A stretch of DNA of 64,000 nt from a virus, in the IMG/VR virus record IMGVR_UViG_3300043436_004480, positions 29,745 through 93,744 of that record; one strand, 5' to 3'. Below are positions 1-6,922 of this stretch, in pieces. A program made the translations under genes and the position numbers. Under the pieces are notes generated by a model. It was not told where the DNA came from, did no database searches, and was given only the letters and a program-made list of their open reading frames with translations. The stretch's first letter is position 1, and each line of letters opens with the position of its first letter.

Positions 1-277
1 ATAGTGATTTTAGTTTTAGAATTACAGGTTCTCCGAAATCTTGAGTCATTCGTTTTTCGATGACTGAAATGATTTCTTCTTTTGCTTTTTGCATTGATGA
101 ATACTGCTCATCAAGAACATCATCACCTCCTGCAAGTACAGTAGTCATGTAAACTAATTCTATTTCTTTGTTTGGCATTTTTGCAGGTATTGTGTTGATT
201 TCGCAATGAAATCCGCAAAATGCTAATACGAAACTACTGTCAGTTTCCAAGTCTGGCGTTAATTCTTTCTGGATCAT
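1..277 (-). CDS. Unrecognised protein, 3' end cut by window
   Basis: The frame starts at ATG 275-277 and stays open to base 1, giving at least 92 residues, so the C-terminus lies outside the window. The visible part is soluble and acidic with no membrane segment; a central stretch of about 30 residues (GGDDVLDEQY onward) is probably helical. The start overlaps the stop of the upstream gene by four bases (ATGA), the usual sign of translational coupling in this block. I recognise no family. The frame is supported by its codon use and the overlap rather than by homology. Confidence 0.7.
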   Translation of the reverse strand, partial: MIQKELTPDLETDSSFVLAFCGFHCEINTIPAKMPNKEIELVYMTTVLAGGDDVLDEQYSSMQKAKEEIISVIEKRMTQDFGEPVILKLKSL

Positions 278-552
278 AAGTTTTCTTTAAATCTTGTATA
301 AGGTAACCAACAATCAAAAGGATCTCCACAAAATGTGTAATATCCTTCTGAATATTTTGATGCGAGAAATATGCAGGGTTCTGCTTTAGTTTCAAATACA
401 GAATGAAAAACTACAATTTCTTGTCGTTCTTCAGGAAGTTCTTCAGTAAACTTCTTAATTCTTAATTTGTTGTAAGCAGTTTCTACGCCTTTGTTAAAAG
501 CGTGCCACATTGCAGTTCCTTCTAAATAAGGATTTATAACTTCAATGTTCAT
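274..552 (-). CDS. Small unknown protein
   Basis: A 92-residue protein, probably cytoplasmic, with no signal peptide or membrane segment. The end reads CGDPFDCWLPYTRF; a Trp-Leu-Pro followed by basic residues near the C-terminus loosely recalls small phage proteins of the DUF551 type, but the match is too weak to name it. Its ATG overlaps the stop of the preceding small gene by four bases, and its own stop overlaps the next start in the same way, so three genes sit in a tightly coupled minus-strand operon. Confidence 0.75.
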   Translation of the reverse strand: MNIEVINPYLEGTAMWHAFNKGVETAYNKLRIKKFTEELPEERQEIVVFHSVFETKAEPCIFLASKYSEGYYTFCGDPFDCWLPYTRFKENL

Positions 553-689
553 CTTCTTTTGCGTTTAGAACCTTTCTGATAAATAGGTTGTTCTTTTGGT
601 TTTTGTTTGTAAGGCATGTAAGTAGTAAATTCTCTTATTAATTTTTGAGTTCTTTCTACTTCATGTCTTAATATTTCTGGCTGTTCCAC
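549..689 (-). CDS. 46-aa basic protein with GTG start
   Basis: A short gene that fills the gap between its neighbours exactly. It would start at GTG 687-689, overlapping the TAG stop of the upstream zinc-ribbon gene by one base, and its TGA overlaps the ATG of the downstream gene by four bases. The 46-residue product has an amphipathic N-terminal helix (EILRHEVERTQKLIREF) and a very basic tail (GSKRKRR), suggesting nucleic-acid or ribosome binding. The perfect fit on both sides is the main evidence. The GTG start is inferred because no ATG lies earlier in the frame. Confidence 0.55.
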   Translation of the reverse strand: MEQPEILRHEVERTQKLIREFTTYMPYKQKPKEQPIYQKGSKRKRR

Positions 690-880
690 TATTCTGATAT
701 TTTTCTTGTTGTAAAAACTACTTCTGAAACTTGTGCAGTAACTCGGTATTCTTTACCACACTTTTTACAAGTGTCATTTAAGAAATGATCGGTATTGGCT
801 AAAACTTCCAGCCAGCCACACCTTTTGTTTTCTTCTCCACAATGAGGACAAATAGGATATTCTGTTTTTTCAGTTGTCAT
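689..880 (-). CDS. Zinc-ribbon protein
   Basis: A 63-residue protein with two cysteine knuckles, CPHCG at residues 11-15 and CKKCG at about 38-42, separated by about 22 residues: a typical four-cysteine zinc ribbon. Such small phage proteins usually bind nucleic acid or a protein partner such as RNA polymerase, but the partner cannot be read from the sequence. The start is preceded by the AAAATTATG signal found across this block, which supports the chosen ATG. Confidence 0.8.
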   Translation of the reverse strand: MTTEKTEYPICPHCGEENKRCGWLEVLANTDHFLNDTCKKCGKEYRVTAQVSEVVFTTRKISE

Positions 881-884
881 AATT

Positions 885-1097
885 TTAAGGTTTTACGTGC
901 GGAAGTTGTGAATCAAGAATTGCTATTCTTATTTCACCATCTTTAAACTTTTGAAGATGTTCATGCAATATCCATCTTCTTCTTCTCATTCCTTTTTCCC
1001 TATTCTTTTTCAAGATATAGGTATCAAAATACAAAGTTCTCTGCGATGCTTTACGAATTTGATCTTCGTTAAGCCAAGTGTATCCTACTGGTAACAT
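885..1097 (-). CDS. Small basic unknown protein
   Basis: A 70-residue protein with a strongly basic middle (KKNREKGMRRRRW) and no membrane segment. The Arg-rich patch suggests contact with nucleic acid, though no fold is recognised. It lies four bases upstream of the zinc-ribbon gene and one base after the stop of the 193-aa gene, so it is part of the same minus-strand operon. The start lacks the clear AAAATTATG signal and may depend on coupling to the upstream gene. Confidence 0.7.
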   Translation of the reverse strand: MLPVGYTWLNEDQIRKASQRTLYFDTYILKKNREKGMRRRRWILHEHLQKFKDGEIRIAILDSQLPHVKP

Positions 1098-1098
1098 T

Positions 1099-1680
1099 TT
1101 ATTTATCTGGATTATCTACAACTTTGAATTTTAATACTCCTGAATCCATTTTTTCTTTTCTAATAGAAAATATATTGAATCCAAGAGTTTGCGCTCTCCA
1201 AGATGCCATATTTACAGTTTCAACTTTTTTTGAACCTATATTTCTGAATGTATCTTGAATAATATCTGGATAATACTCCAGAACTCTTCCATTTTTTGCA
1301 GAAGTATCAAAAACTAATAGTATTTTATCTTTTTCTGGCATCGGTATTTTCTCAAAAGTCAAAGTTTCCCAAGTTTCATGAAAAACACCGTAAGTCACTA
1401 ATACTTTTTCTGAACTCTTTAGACAAAATAAAGATTTTTCAAATTGCCAACCTTCTCCTTCATTTCCAAACAAGTTTGAAAACAAATAGAAATGCTCAGG
1501 AAAATAACTATATCTAACCAAATTCAAGTCCAAATGAACTTTTTTTAGATATATAAGTTCTTCCCCAGAAAAAGTAAGAATCCTTTCACCGGGCGAAAGC
1601 ATTTTCTTCTCAACCAGAGTTTCTATTTCAGTAGCTTTACTAAAATCGTAAGAAGCTTGAATTATTTGTTGTCTTGTCAT
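1099..1680 (-). CDS. Unknown 193-aa protein
   Basis: A soluble 193-residue protein with mixed alpha/beta character, many aromatic residues and no membrane segment. No catalytic motif stands out. The ATG has an AAAATTATG-type context. The gene follows the 117-aa gene after four bases and lies one base from the next gene, so it is in an operon. One copy of the CTTTTTCTGGG motif, discussed in the findings, lies within it at 1564-1574. Confidence 0.75.
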   Translation of the reverse strand: MTRQQIIQASYDFSKATEIETLVEKKMLSPGERILTFSGEELIYLKKVHLDLNLVRYSYFPEHFYLFSNLFGNEGEGWQFEKSLFCLKSSEKVLVTYGVFHETWETLTFEKIPMPEKDKILLVFDTSAKNGRVLEYYPDIIQDTFRNIGSKKVETVNMASWRAQTLGFNIFSIRKEKMDSGVLKFKVVDNPDK

Positions 1681-1684
1681 AATT

Positions 1685-2038
1685 TTAGAATTTTAATTTA
1701 TGAATTTCGTTAAATCCTTCTACTTTGTATTCAAGAAGAATACTACAAATTTGTGAAGTATCATACTTTTCAAACAATTCTTCAGATTTACAATTAAGTA
1801 ATTCGCAAGCAACTGTTTTAAATTCTTTAAATTCTTCTAACTCATGTCCTTGTTTATGACATTCATTAGCAATCTCTACTAATCCTCTACAACCTGTCCA
1901 TGCAAATTTTGAAGATTTAATTTTTGAGTCAGAAGGGATTAAATTTTCAAGAACTTTTTCCCAATCTTTTGGATGCATGGCTTTTAATTTGTCAAGACCA
2001 TTTGCCATTTGTTTTACTAATGATTCCAAGTTTTCCAT
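1685..2038 (-). CDS. Unknown 117-aa helical protein
   Basis: A 117-residue, mostly helical soluble protein with two Cys residues near ACELLNC. It has the canonical AAAATTATG start and is the first gene after a rho-independent terminator-like hairpin at 2060-2087, so it probably begins a transcription unit that runs to the left end of the window. No family is recognised. Confidence 0.75.
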   Translation of the reverse strand: MENLESLVKQMANGLDKLKAMHPKDWEKVLENLIPSDSKIKSSKFAWTGCRGLVEIANECHKQGHELEEFKEFKTVACELLNCKSEELFEKYDTSQICSILLEYKVEGFNEIHKLKF

Positions 2039-2059
2039 AATTTTAAAGTTTGAAGTGAA

Positions 2060-2087
2060 TAAAAAACAGGCTCCTAAAAGAAGCCTG
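2060..2087 (-). terminator. Rho-independent terminator
   Basis: On the minus strand an 8-bp stem (CAGGCTTC paired with AGGAGCCTG, one G-U) is followed by TTTTTT. It lies downstream of the 197-aa membrane protein gene and directly upstream of the 117-aa gene. Confidence 0.7.
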
Positions 2088-2142
2088 CTTTTAAACTACC
2101 TATTAAATACACCAAATTTGTATTAACCAAAATACAAAGTCT

Positions 2143-2736
2143 TTATTTCTCTAATGCACAATGATCGAGAAACAACAAGAAATCTTCAGAAATAGACTTT
2201 TCTTCATTATTTACAAATTTACATTTAAAAATGTAAATGTGATCGTGGATTAAAGAAACCAAAGTTAATTCTAAGTTATCTTCAAGAATGTTTTCCGCTT
2301 TAACTATTTCTCTATAAAAGAAAGGGTTTTTGCAAAGTTTCTCAATGTGATAATGTTTTAGAATTGAAACTGATAGAGGATTATATCTTGAGTGATATTC
2401 TATTGTTATTGGATTTCCAGGATTTCTATTATACGTACTAAAGAAATACCATTCTTTGTCTGCACTCCTATTTCCTGAAAAATAGTTGTTTAAAACCTGA
2501 TAATATTCAGGGTTTATTAAAGTTCCTTCCAAGTTGTAAGTTTTCTGTGCTTTCAGGTAGATTATATCGTCTACTTCAAACTTCTTTTTGAATTCGGAAA
2601 TTTTGTTTCTGAAATGATTAGTAGAAAATACTTTTTCCTTAGGATTCAAATTTACAAATCCGAAGAGAAAGAAAGGAATTGCCAACAATATGCAAATCCC
2701 TTGAGTGCTAAATTCAATGAGTGTTTGTGAGTTCAT
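2143..2736 (-). CDS. Single-pass membrane protein
   Basis: A 197-residue protein starting at ATG 2734-2736. A longer open frame runs upstream to 2928, but that extension is rich in Asn, Cys and Lys, overlaps another small gene and has no start signal, so I reject it. Residues about 12-32 (ICILLAIPFFLFGFVNL) form one membrane segment or signal anchor. The remaining 160 residues are probably exposed and contain several Tyr-rich strands. The partner and function are unknown. Confidence 0.65.
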   Translation of the reverse strand: MNSQTLIEFSTQGICILLAIPFFLFGFVNLNPKEKVFSTNHFRNKISEFKKKFEVDDIIYLKAQKTYNLEGTLINPEYYQVLNNYFSGNRSADKEWYFFSTYNRNPGNPITIEYHSRYNPLSVSILKHYHIEKLCKNPFFYREIVKAENILEDNLELTLVSLIHDHIYIFKCKFVNNEEKSISEDFLLFLDHCALEK

Positions 2737-2750
2737 TTTTGAGTGTGGTT

Positions 2751-2855
2751 TTATAAGAAAGTTACTAATGCAACTATTACGCAAGCTGCAAGTGCAAATC
2801 CTATTATAAAGATTGACATTTTGTTTTGTCTGATAATTTTTTTTGTGAGTTTCAT
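2751..2855 (-). CDS. 34-aa membrane peptide
   Basis: Using the ATG at 2853-2855 the product is a basic head (MKLTKKIIRQNK) followed by one strong membrane helix ending in VALVTFL. The stop lies 14 bases before the next gene. Small one-helix proteins of this type are common in phage early regions, where some modify host membrane functions. A longer frame from 2942 exists but adds an unlikely Cys- and Leu-rich extension. Confidence 0.45.
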   Translation of the reverse strand: MKLTKKIIRQNKMSIFIIGFALAACVIVALVTFL

Positions 2856-2987
2856 TTTGTTGCTGTTTGAGGTTGAAAGTAGAACTCCTATCTTTAACGA
2901 AAAAGAATATAAATGCAGGAGGACACATTTATACAAAAGCAAATCTAATGCAGACCAGCGTTCAGATTTCTTTTTAGGAGTTTTTAA

Positions 2988-4133
2988 TTAAGATACTAAC
3001 ATGTAATATCCATATTGGTAAGGTTTTACATCTAAAAACAATGTAGTCAAAGGATCTTGAAAACTAAGATCAAAATCTTTAGAACTTATACCTTTTTTAG
3101 AATCTTCTGAATTCAAACTCAAAAGAACTGCGTTTTTGAATGGCTCTTTGAATATAGCATCTGCTATTTCAAGAAGAACATCAAAATATCTTTCTGGATC
3201 GGAATTCCAAATTGTAGGATTTTTTAAAACTTGTAAACAATAGCCATTAGAAAAAATAAATTCTTCTGCTTCATACAAATTCAGTTTCTGAGTGACTATA
3301 TCTCCCTGATTTACTAAATCAGAATTAATAGCTTTTCCTATGTAGAAAAACTCAATTTGCTTCTTTTTGTTTTCCATCAAGGCTGCAAATATTTCTAAAT
3401 AGGATTTGTGAGTTACTAAATCTTGTATGGATCTAATAGACAGATCAGAAAACAACATTCTTGTTTTTTCTGGGCATAAACTTGCTATTTCAATTAAATA
3501 ACTTCTCAATAAGTCAAAATTCATTCTTGACTCAGAAAAAAGATGACTTCTTTCTGGATCTACTATTTCCAAAAGAAGTTTATAGCTATCTGTCGCTTGT
3601 AAATCGGAATCTTTAGTAAAAGAATTTGTTAATTCTTTATCTTCTCCACTAACAAGTAATTTTTTTAACAGTTGTTCTGGAGAAACATTCTCAATAGGAG
3701 AAACTTTCTTTTTGAAATCTAAATAAGAAACAAAAGAATTTTTAACCGCTTCTTCTAAGTTATTCCCTAAAGAGTGACTTCGTCTTCTAGAAATTTCTTC
3801 TATTTTTTTATTGAAAACAAATTCGTCTTCTTTTTCGTAAGAAACTAGAAGAATAGATAATTCTTCATCATGTTCTTTTCTTTGATTGTTTACCAAATTA
3901 GAAAGAGCTTGGTTATCAGTTAACAATACATTAACTTGTTTATGTTGTATCTCAAACTGTAACTTGAAATGCTCTTTTTCTATTGCTAGTTCTGCGTTAC
4001 TCAAATTTAAACTTTCTATATCTGCTGCCATTTTTCCACGAATTGGATCATGTCTAATCTGATACCAAAGAATGGTAATTCCAACTGAGTATGCAAGTAG
4101 CAATATTACTACAAATAATAATTGTTGTGTCAT
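2988..4133 (-). CDS. Membrane-anchored coiled-coil protein
   Basis: A 381-residue protein. Residues 5-24 (LLFVVILLLAYSVGITILWY) form an N-terminal membrane anchor. They are followed by a predicted coiled coil from about 38 to 120 with many Glu, Lys and Leu, then a mixed globular C-terminal half. The layout recalls RmuC-like or EzrA-like anchored coiled coils, but no nuclease motif is visible. A terminator-like hairpin lies just upstream (4183-4201), so it may start its own unit. It could organise a complex at the inner membrane; this is inference. Confidence 0.7.
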   Translation of the reverse strand: MTQQLLFVVILLLAYSVGITILWYQIRHDPIRGKMAADIESLNLSNAELAIEKEHFKLQFEIQHKQVNVLLTDNQALSNLVNNQRKEHDEELSILLVSYEKEDEFVFNKKIEEISRRRSHSLGNNLEEAVKNSFVSYLDFKKKVSPIENVSPEQLLKKLLVSGEDKELTNSFTKDSDLQATDSYKLLLEIVDPERSHLFSESRMNFDLLRSYLIEIASLCPEKTRMLFSDLSIRSIQDLVTHKSYLEIFAALMENKKKQIEFFYIGKAINSDLVNQGDIVTQKLNLYEAEEFIFSNGYCLQVLKNPTIWNSDPERYFDVLLEIADAIFKEPFKNAVLLSLNSEDSKKGISSKDFDLSFQDPLTTLFLDVKPYQYGYYMLVS

Positions 4134-4182
4134 AACTATTTAAGTTTTTTTTTGACGTTAGAGATAATTTTAAAGAAATAAA

Positions 4183-4201
4183 CTGGCATTAAAAATGCCA
4201 G
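4183..4201 (-). terminator. Terminator-like hairpin
   Basis: A perfect 8-bp stem (CTGGCATT with AATGCCAG, loop TTT on the minus strand) is followed by TTTATTTC. It lies between the 111-aa membrane protein gene and the 381-aa gene. Confidence 0.6.
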
Positions 4202-4231
4202 TCTATTTTCCGAAAAAAAAGCATATGGTCA

Positions 4232-4567
4232 TTATTTAATATTACTTTTCAATATTGAATAATGGTCAGCTTTTACTATACAACTCTTTTCTAGTTCTTC
4301 AATAACAAAAAGACTTTCATCTTTTGTTACTGTTCCATCTAGTAAACTTTTTTTGTATATCTGAATTAACTCTATGTCAGATTCATTTAATGAATCTACT
4401 ACATAAAGCATGTTTTTTTGTTTTGTAGAACTATGGTCTTGCTGCTGGAAATCTTGGTGGATAATCTCTATTTTTGAGACTGACCAAATTCCTATTATCA
4501 ACAATATGATTAGGAGTCCCAGTTCTAAAATCCTCAGATTCTTTATTTGATCTTTGTTGTAAGTCAT
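4232..4567 (-). CDS. Single-pass membrane protein, overlaps upstream gene
   Basis: A 111-residue protein: a short polar head, a membrane helix at about residues 13-32 (ILELGLLIILLIIGIWSVSK), and a charged helical C-terminal part. The start has the AAAATTATG context, which argues it is real. Unusually, its first 46 codons overlap out of frame with the end of the 149-aa gene (4431-4567). Function unknown. Confidence 0.65.
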   Translation of the reverse strand: MTYNKDQIKNLRILELGLLIILLIIGIWSVSKIEIIHQDFQQQDHSSTKQKNMLYVVDSLNESDIELIQIYKKSLLDGTVTKDESLFVIEELEKSCIVKADHYSILKSNIK

Positions 4568-4880
4568 AATTTTCTTTAGTTTCTATCAACCAATATTTAA
4601 CTTTTGGTTGATTACGATTGACAATTGATTCTTTTTCAGATACGACAAAGCCGTATTTTTCTAATCTGCGTTTCACGCTTTCTAGTTCACCTTCTTCATA
4701 TTTTTCAATATCAAGAAATGCTTCGATTGGATTTGCAGGGTTCTTTGCTGCATTACGCAGTTCAAAGTTTATTTTTTCGAGAAGAGGAATTTCATCATTC
4801 CTATTTTCACGAATTCTTTTTAAGTCGTCCAAACTTGTTACTCGAGACAAACTTTTAAACGTAGTCACTTTAAAGCCCAT
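4431..4880 (-). CDS. Unknown 149-aa protein with long 3' overlap
   Basis: A soluble, charged 149-residue protein, helical in the first 105 residues. The start has a duplicated AAAATT context just before ATG. The last 46 residues share DNA with the membrane protein that follows and are low in hydrophobics, ending PPRFPAARP, as expected when a frame is forced by another gene. The original stop may have been lost. No family is recognised. Confidence 0.65.
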   Translation of the reverse strand: MGFKVTTFKSLSRVTSLDDLKRIRENRNDEIPLLEKINFELRNAAKNPANPIEAFLDIEKYEEGELESVKRRLEKYGFVVSEKESIVNRNQPKVKYWLIETKENYDLQQRSNKESEDFRTGTPNHIVDNRNLVSLKNRDYPPRFPAARP

Positions 4881-4906
4881 AATTTTGATAATTTTAAAGG
4901 TTAAAA

Positions 4907-4934
4907 ATGTGCAGACTTTTACATCTGCACATTA
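4907..4934 (-). terminator. Rho-independent terminator
   Basis: A perfect 10-bp stem (AATGTGCAGA with TCTGCACATT), 8-base loop, then TTTTTAACC on the minus strand. It ends transcription of the 225-aa gene. The same stem core (AATGTGCAG with CTGCACATT) recurs at 9376-9457. Confidence 0.75.
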
Positions 4935-4943
4935 ATTTTAATA

Positions 4944-5621
4944 CTAAGCTTTTACAGTTGTTTGTTCTGCATAATTACCTGCTGGAACAGAAACAGCATT
5001 GGAGACAGATGTTTTTGCAGCAGTTTCTTGAAGTTTCAAGTCTTTTGCAAGCAAATTTTCAATCTCTTCATCTAACCAAATGTCGTGAGTTTCACGATAA
5101 TCAATGTCAGTTTTTCCTCCAAGAGTTAATGAAGCAACTTTAAATTGAGCTACAAAGCGAGCTTTAACTTCGCCAGTTTCTTGATCTACAAAGTTTCTTC
5201 TCAAATACGGAACAATTTCTCTGTCTTTTAGACGTACTAATTGTGCCATTTTGATTTTATCAAAAGTAGTAAGACCATTGGCAATTGCACTTCTTTGATT
5301 TTCGCTTAGCAACGGAGCGCAGGCATAAATCATAATAATTCTTGGTCTGTCCCAAGCATCCACTTTTTTCTGCAATTCTTCTATGGTATCTGTTTCATTA
5401 ACTTCCATCCATACTATTCTTTTGGAATCGTAAGATTTTGTTGATGCATCAGTTAACAAAACTTCGTGGTGGGTTTTGCTAGGATCGTTACCATAAAACA
5501 ACTTTACTTCTTGTTCAAGCGTTGCTTGAAATCTGTTTTCGCCAATTGACGACTTTTTTACTTCTGTTACAGTTAATTTGCCAAACTGTACTGGACGAGA
5601 ACTTTGATTTAAGTTTTCCAT
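4944..5621 (-). CDS. Conserved-looking 225-aa early protein
   Basis: A 225-residue soluble protein with alternating strands and helices and an Ala/Val/Thr-rich flexible tail. Its length, isolated position and own terminator suggest a well-expressed protein. It has a long, structured 5' leader that contains three hairpins with the same seven-base loop (5661-5725), so it may bind RNA and control its own messenger; this is inference from context only. No known motif is seen and no name is justified. Confidence 0.75.
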   Translation of the reverse strand: MENLNQSSRPVQFGKLTVTEVKKSSIGENRFQATLEQEVKLFYGNDPSKTHHEVLLTDASTKSYDSKRIVWMEVNETDTIEELQKKVDAWDRPRIIMIYACAPLLSENQRSAIANGLTTFDKIKMAQLVRLKDREIVPYLRRNFVDQETGEVKARFVAQFKVASLTLGGKTDIDYRETHDIWLDEEIENLLAKDLKLQETAAKTSVSNAVSVPAGNYAEQTTVKA

Positions 5622-5660
5622 TAGGATTTTTGAGATTATTTTGAGAAATAGTTTTAATTC

Positions 5661-5725
5661 TTAGCATTGACAGCTAAATTCAAATAAACTTATGCGTTGA
5701 CAGCATTGCTACATTGACAGTAAGC
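5661..5725 (-). promoter_or_regulatory. Three leader hairpins with invariant TGTCAAY loop
   Basis: Read on the minus strand: TTAGC-TGTCAAT-GCTAA (5661-5677), ATGC-TGTCAAC-GCAT (5692-5706), and GCTTAC-TGTCAAT-GTAGC (5708-5725, one bulge). The seven-base loop is kept while all three stems differ but still pair. They lie 40-105 bases upstream of the 225-aa gene. The pattern suggests repeated protein-binding or aptamer sites. Confidence 0.5.
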
Positions 5726-6000
5726 ACGTTTATTAAGGAAGGATGTGTTTCTGCACAATACACATCAAATTGTTGTGAAATAAGAACTTTTTAAAATACT
5801 TAAAGTCTCTCCGCAATTTTCTATTAATAAGGACTTCTGCAACGACTTCGCAGCATTTGGAATCTTATGAAAATAGAAATAATTAACTAAGGAAGTTAAT
5901 ACATGATTTTTACTTCTGCACGATACCTCTTACGTTATGAACTAGTCATCGACTTGAGTTACGCCCCACATGTTTGTCATTTCTGAAGAATTTCTGTAAA
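5726..6000. other. Non-coding leader, weakly structured
   Basis: No convincing gene on either strand. It contains short hairpins, for example CTGC-AACGACTTC-GCAG near 5837 and a GATGTGT/ACACATC stem near 5742-5766. Two copies of a TTCTGCAC element (near 5750 and 5910) also occur in other non-coding gaps of this block. Confidence 0.4.
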
Positions 6001-6030
6001 ATAAAAAACTCTCTGATTTCTCAGAGAGTT
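6001..6030 (-). terminator. Rho-independent terminator of the tmRNA gene
   Basis: A perfect 10-bp stem (AACTCTCTGA with TCAGAGAGTT) closed by a GAAA tetraloop and followed by TTTTTTAT on the minus strand. It lies just after the tag-coding piece of the tmRNA. Confidence 0.85.
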
Positions 6031-6064
6031 TATTCACCGTTTTAGTAGGTTTCACTCGTTTAGC

Positions 6065-6109
6065 TTATGCTGCAACTGCAACACGAGAAAACATAGGTAC
6101 TGATTTGCC
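6065..6109 (-). other. tmRNA tag reading frame
   Basis: From a likely resume codon GGC (6107-6109), preceded by ATAAAC, the frame reads GKSVPMFSRVAVAA and stops at TAA (6065-6067). With the alanine carried by the tmRNA the tag would be A plus these 14 residues. The VAA end matches known proteolysis tags. The exact resume codon is inferred from spacing. Confidence 0.7.
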
Positions 6110-6169
6110 GTTTATGGCTTTGCTTTCCTTTCTCAGCGATTTTTCATACTGTCAAAACCGGTCTTCCCC

Positions 6170-6230
6170 AATTTGCAGAAATGCATCTGCACAGTACTAA
6201 AGCGACTGGTTAGCTACAACAAAAGTTGAG
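6170..6230 (-). other. Intervening segment of permuted tmRNA
   Basis: A 61-base spacer between the mature 3' end of the acceptor piece and the mature 5' end of the coding piece. It would be removed by RNase P and 3' nucleases. It contains a GCAGA/TCTGC hairpin near 6176-6191. Confidence 0.6.
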
Positions 6231-6365
6231 TGGAGAAGTAGGGATTCGAACCCTAGTCCAACATGAATTCTACTTCGATACAAGCGGAACGCATCGTAAA
6301 AGTATGCAGAGTTATTTAACTATGCAACTTTAAATTTTAAATCTTTTCCCAGAAAAAGAAAAAGA

Positions 6366-6755
6366 TTAGGGCAACTGTTGATTTTCAACATCTGACTCCT
6401 CGAACTTGATTATTATATCAAACTCAATTTGTAGTTCTGCACCAGTTAACATTTGTTCTTCTGGAGTCCAAGATATATACACTTCACTACCTATGAATAT
6501 GTTATTCATAACAAGTTCAGGAATTAATATGTATCTATGTTGCCACTTAACTGTATTTTCATCATAAGTAAAGAAATCTATTTGTAAAGCTTCATTTTTT
6601 GAAGCATTATCTAAGTAATCTTTATCTATGTTGAGAAAACACTTGTTTTGCAATTCTATTCTTAAACTTGGTGCAATTTCTTCAAGTTTTATACCTTTTA
6701 TAAAGCTTGTTTCCTCTGACCAATTTTGTGTTTTGCACTCTCGTGTTATTTTCAT
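6366..6755 (-). CDS. Unknown 129-aa protein
   Basis: A 129-residue soluble, acidic protein rich in beta-type sequence in the second half and ending DVENQQLP. No motif is recognised. It lies one base after the stop of a two-helix membrane peptide gene and just upstream of the tmRNA, so the tmRNA could be processed from a longer transcript. Start ATG lies in an AAAAT-type context. Confidence 0.7.
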   Translation of the reverse strand: MKITRECKTQNWSEETSFIKGIKLEEIAPSLRIELQNKCFLNIDKDYLDNASKNEALQIDFFTYDENTVKWQHRYILIPELVMNNIFIGSEVYISWTPEEQMLTGAELQIEFDIIIKFEESDVENQQLP

Positions 6756-6756
6756 A

Positions 6757-6915
6757 CTAATCTGAATTCATTTTGTACAAACCGGCTATTCCTAGTAAAG
6801 ATATAATTCCAAAAGCATAGCTTTTTCCAAAGTTTGATTCTAAAACACCTTCTATGCAAAGAAATAAATCTATTCCTATTAATACGCACATGATAATACT
6901 TCCTATTTTTTTCAT
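6757..6915 (-). CDS. 52-aa two-helix membrane peptide
   Basis: I choose ATG 6913-6915 because the longer frame to 7017 overlaps a convincing lipoprotein gene. The product has a short basic head (MKKIG), a first membrane helix (SIIMCVLIGIDLFLC), a short loop and a second helix (AFGIISLLGIAGLY). Small two-helix proteins can act as holin-like or exclusion factors, but there is no direct sign of either. Confidence 0.55.
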   Translation of the reverse strand: MKKIGSIIMCVLIGIDLFLCIEGVLESNFGKSYAFGIISLLGIAGLYKMNSD

Positions 6916-6922
6916 AGATGTA

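Larger units (their letters stand above)
6031..6310 (-). ncRNA. ssrA: Circularly permuted (two-piece) tmRNA
   Basis: Minus strand, in transcription order. The acceptor piece comes first: a stem-loop (CGATGC/GTATCG), the 3' strand of helix P2 (TTCATGTTG, 6259-6267), GAC, T arm TAGGG-TTCGAAT-CCCTA (6239-6255), acceptor strand CTTCTCC and A73 at 6231. After a 61-base spacer the coding piece begins at 6169 with GGGGAAG, which pairs with CTTCTCC through six Watson-Crick pairs and a G3-U70 wobble, the alanine identity mark. Then come the tmRNA-typical GGTTTTGACAG, the P2 5' strand CAGTATGAA, and a tag frame. CCA is not encoded. Order acceptor-spacer-coding is that of permuted tmRNA genes. The 5' limit (about 6300-6310) is estimated. 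Confidence 0.85.

Noticed and set aside
2143-2928. Long N-terminal extension of the 197-aa membrane protein
   Set aside because: The extra 64 residues are of unlikely composition and overlap another small gene; ATG 2734-2736 gives a normal membrane protein start.
5925-5980. Possible Met tRNA with CAT anticodon (TTCATAA loop, minus strand)
   Set aside because: The flanking bases do not form an anticodon stem, and no acceptor or T arm pairs nearby.
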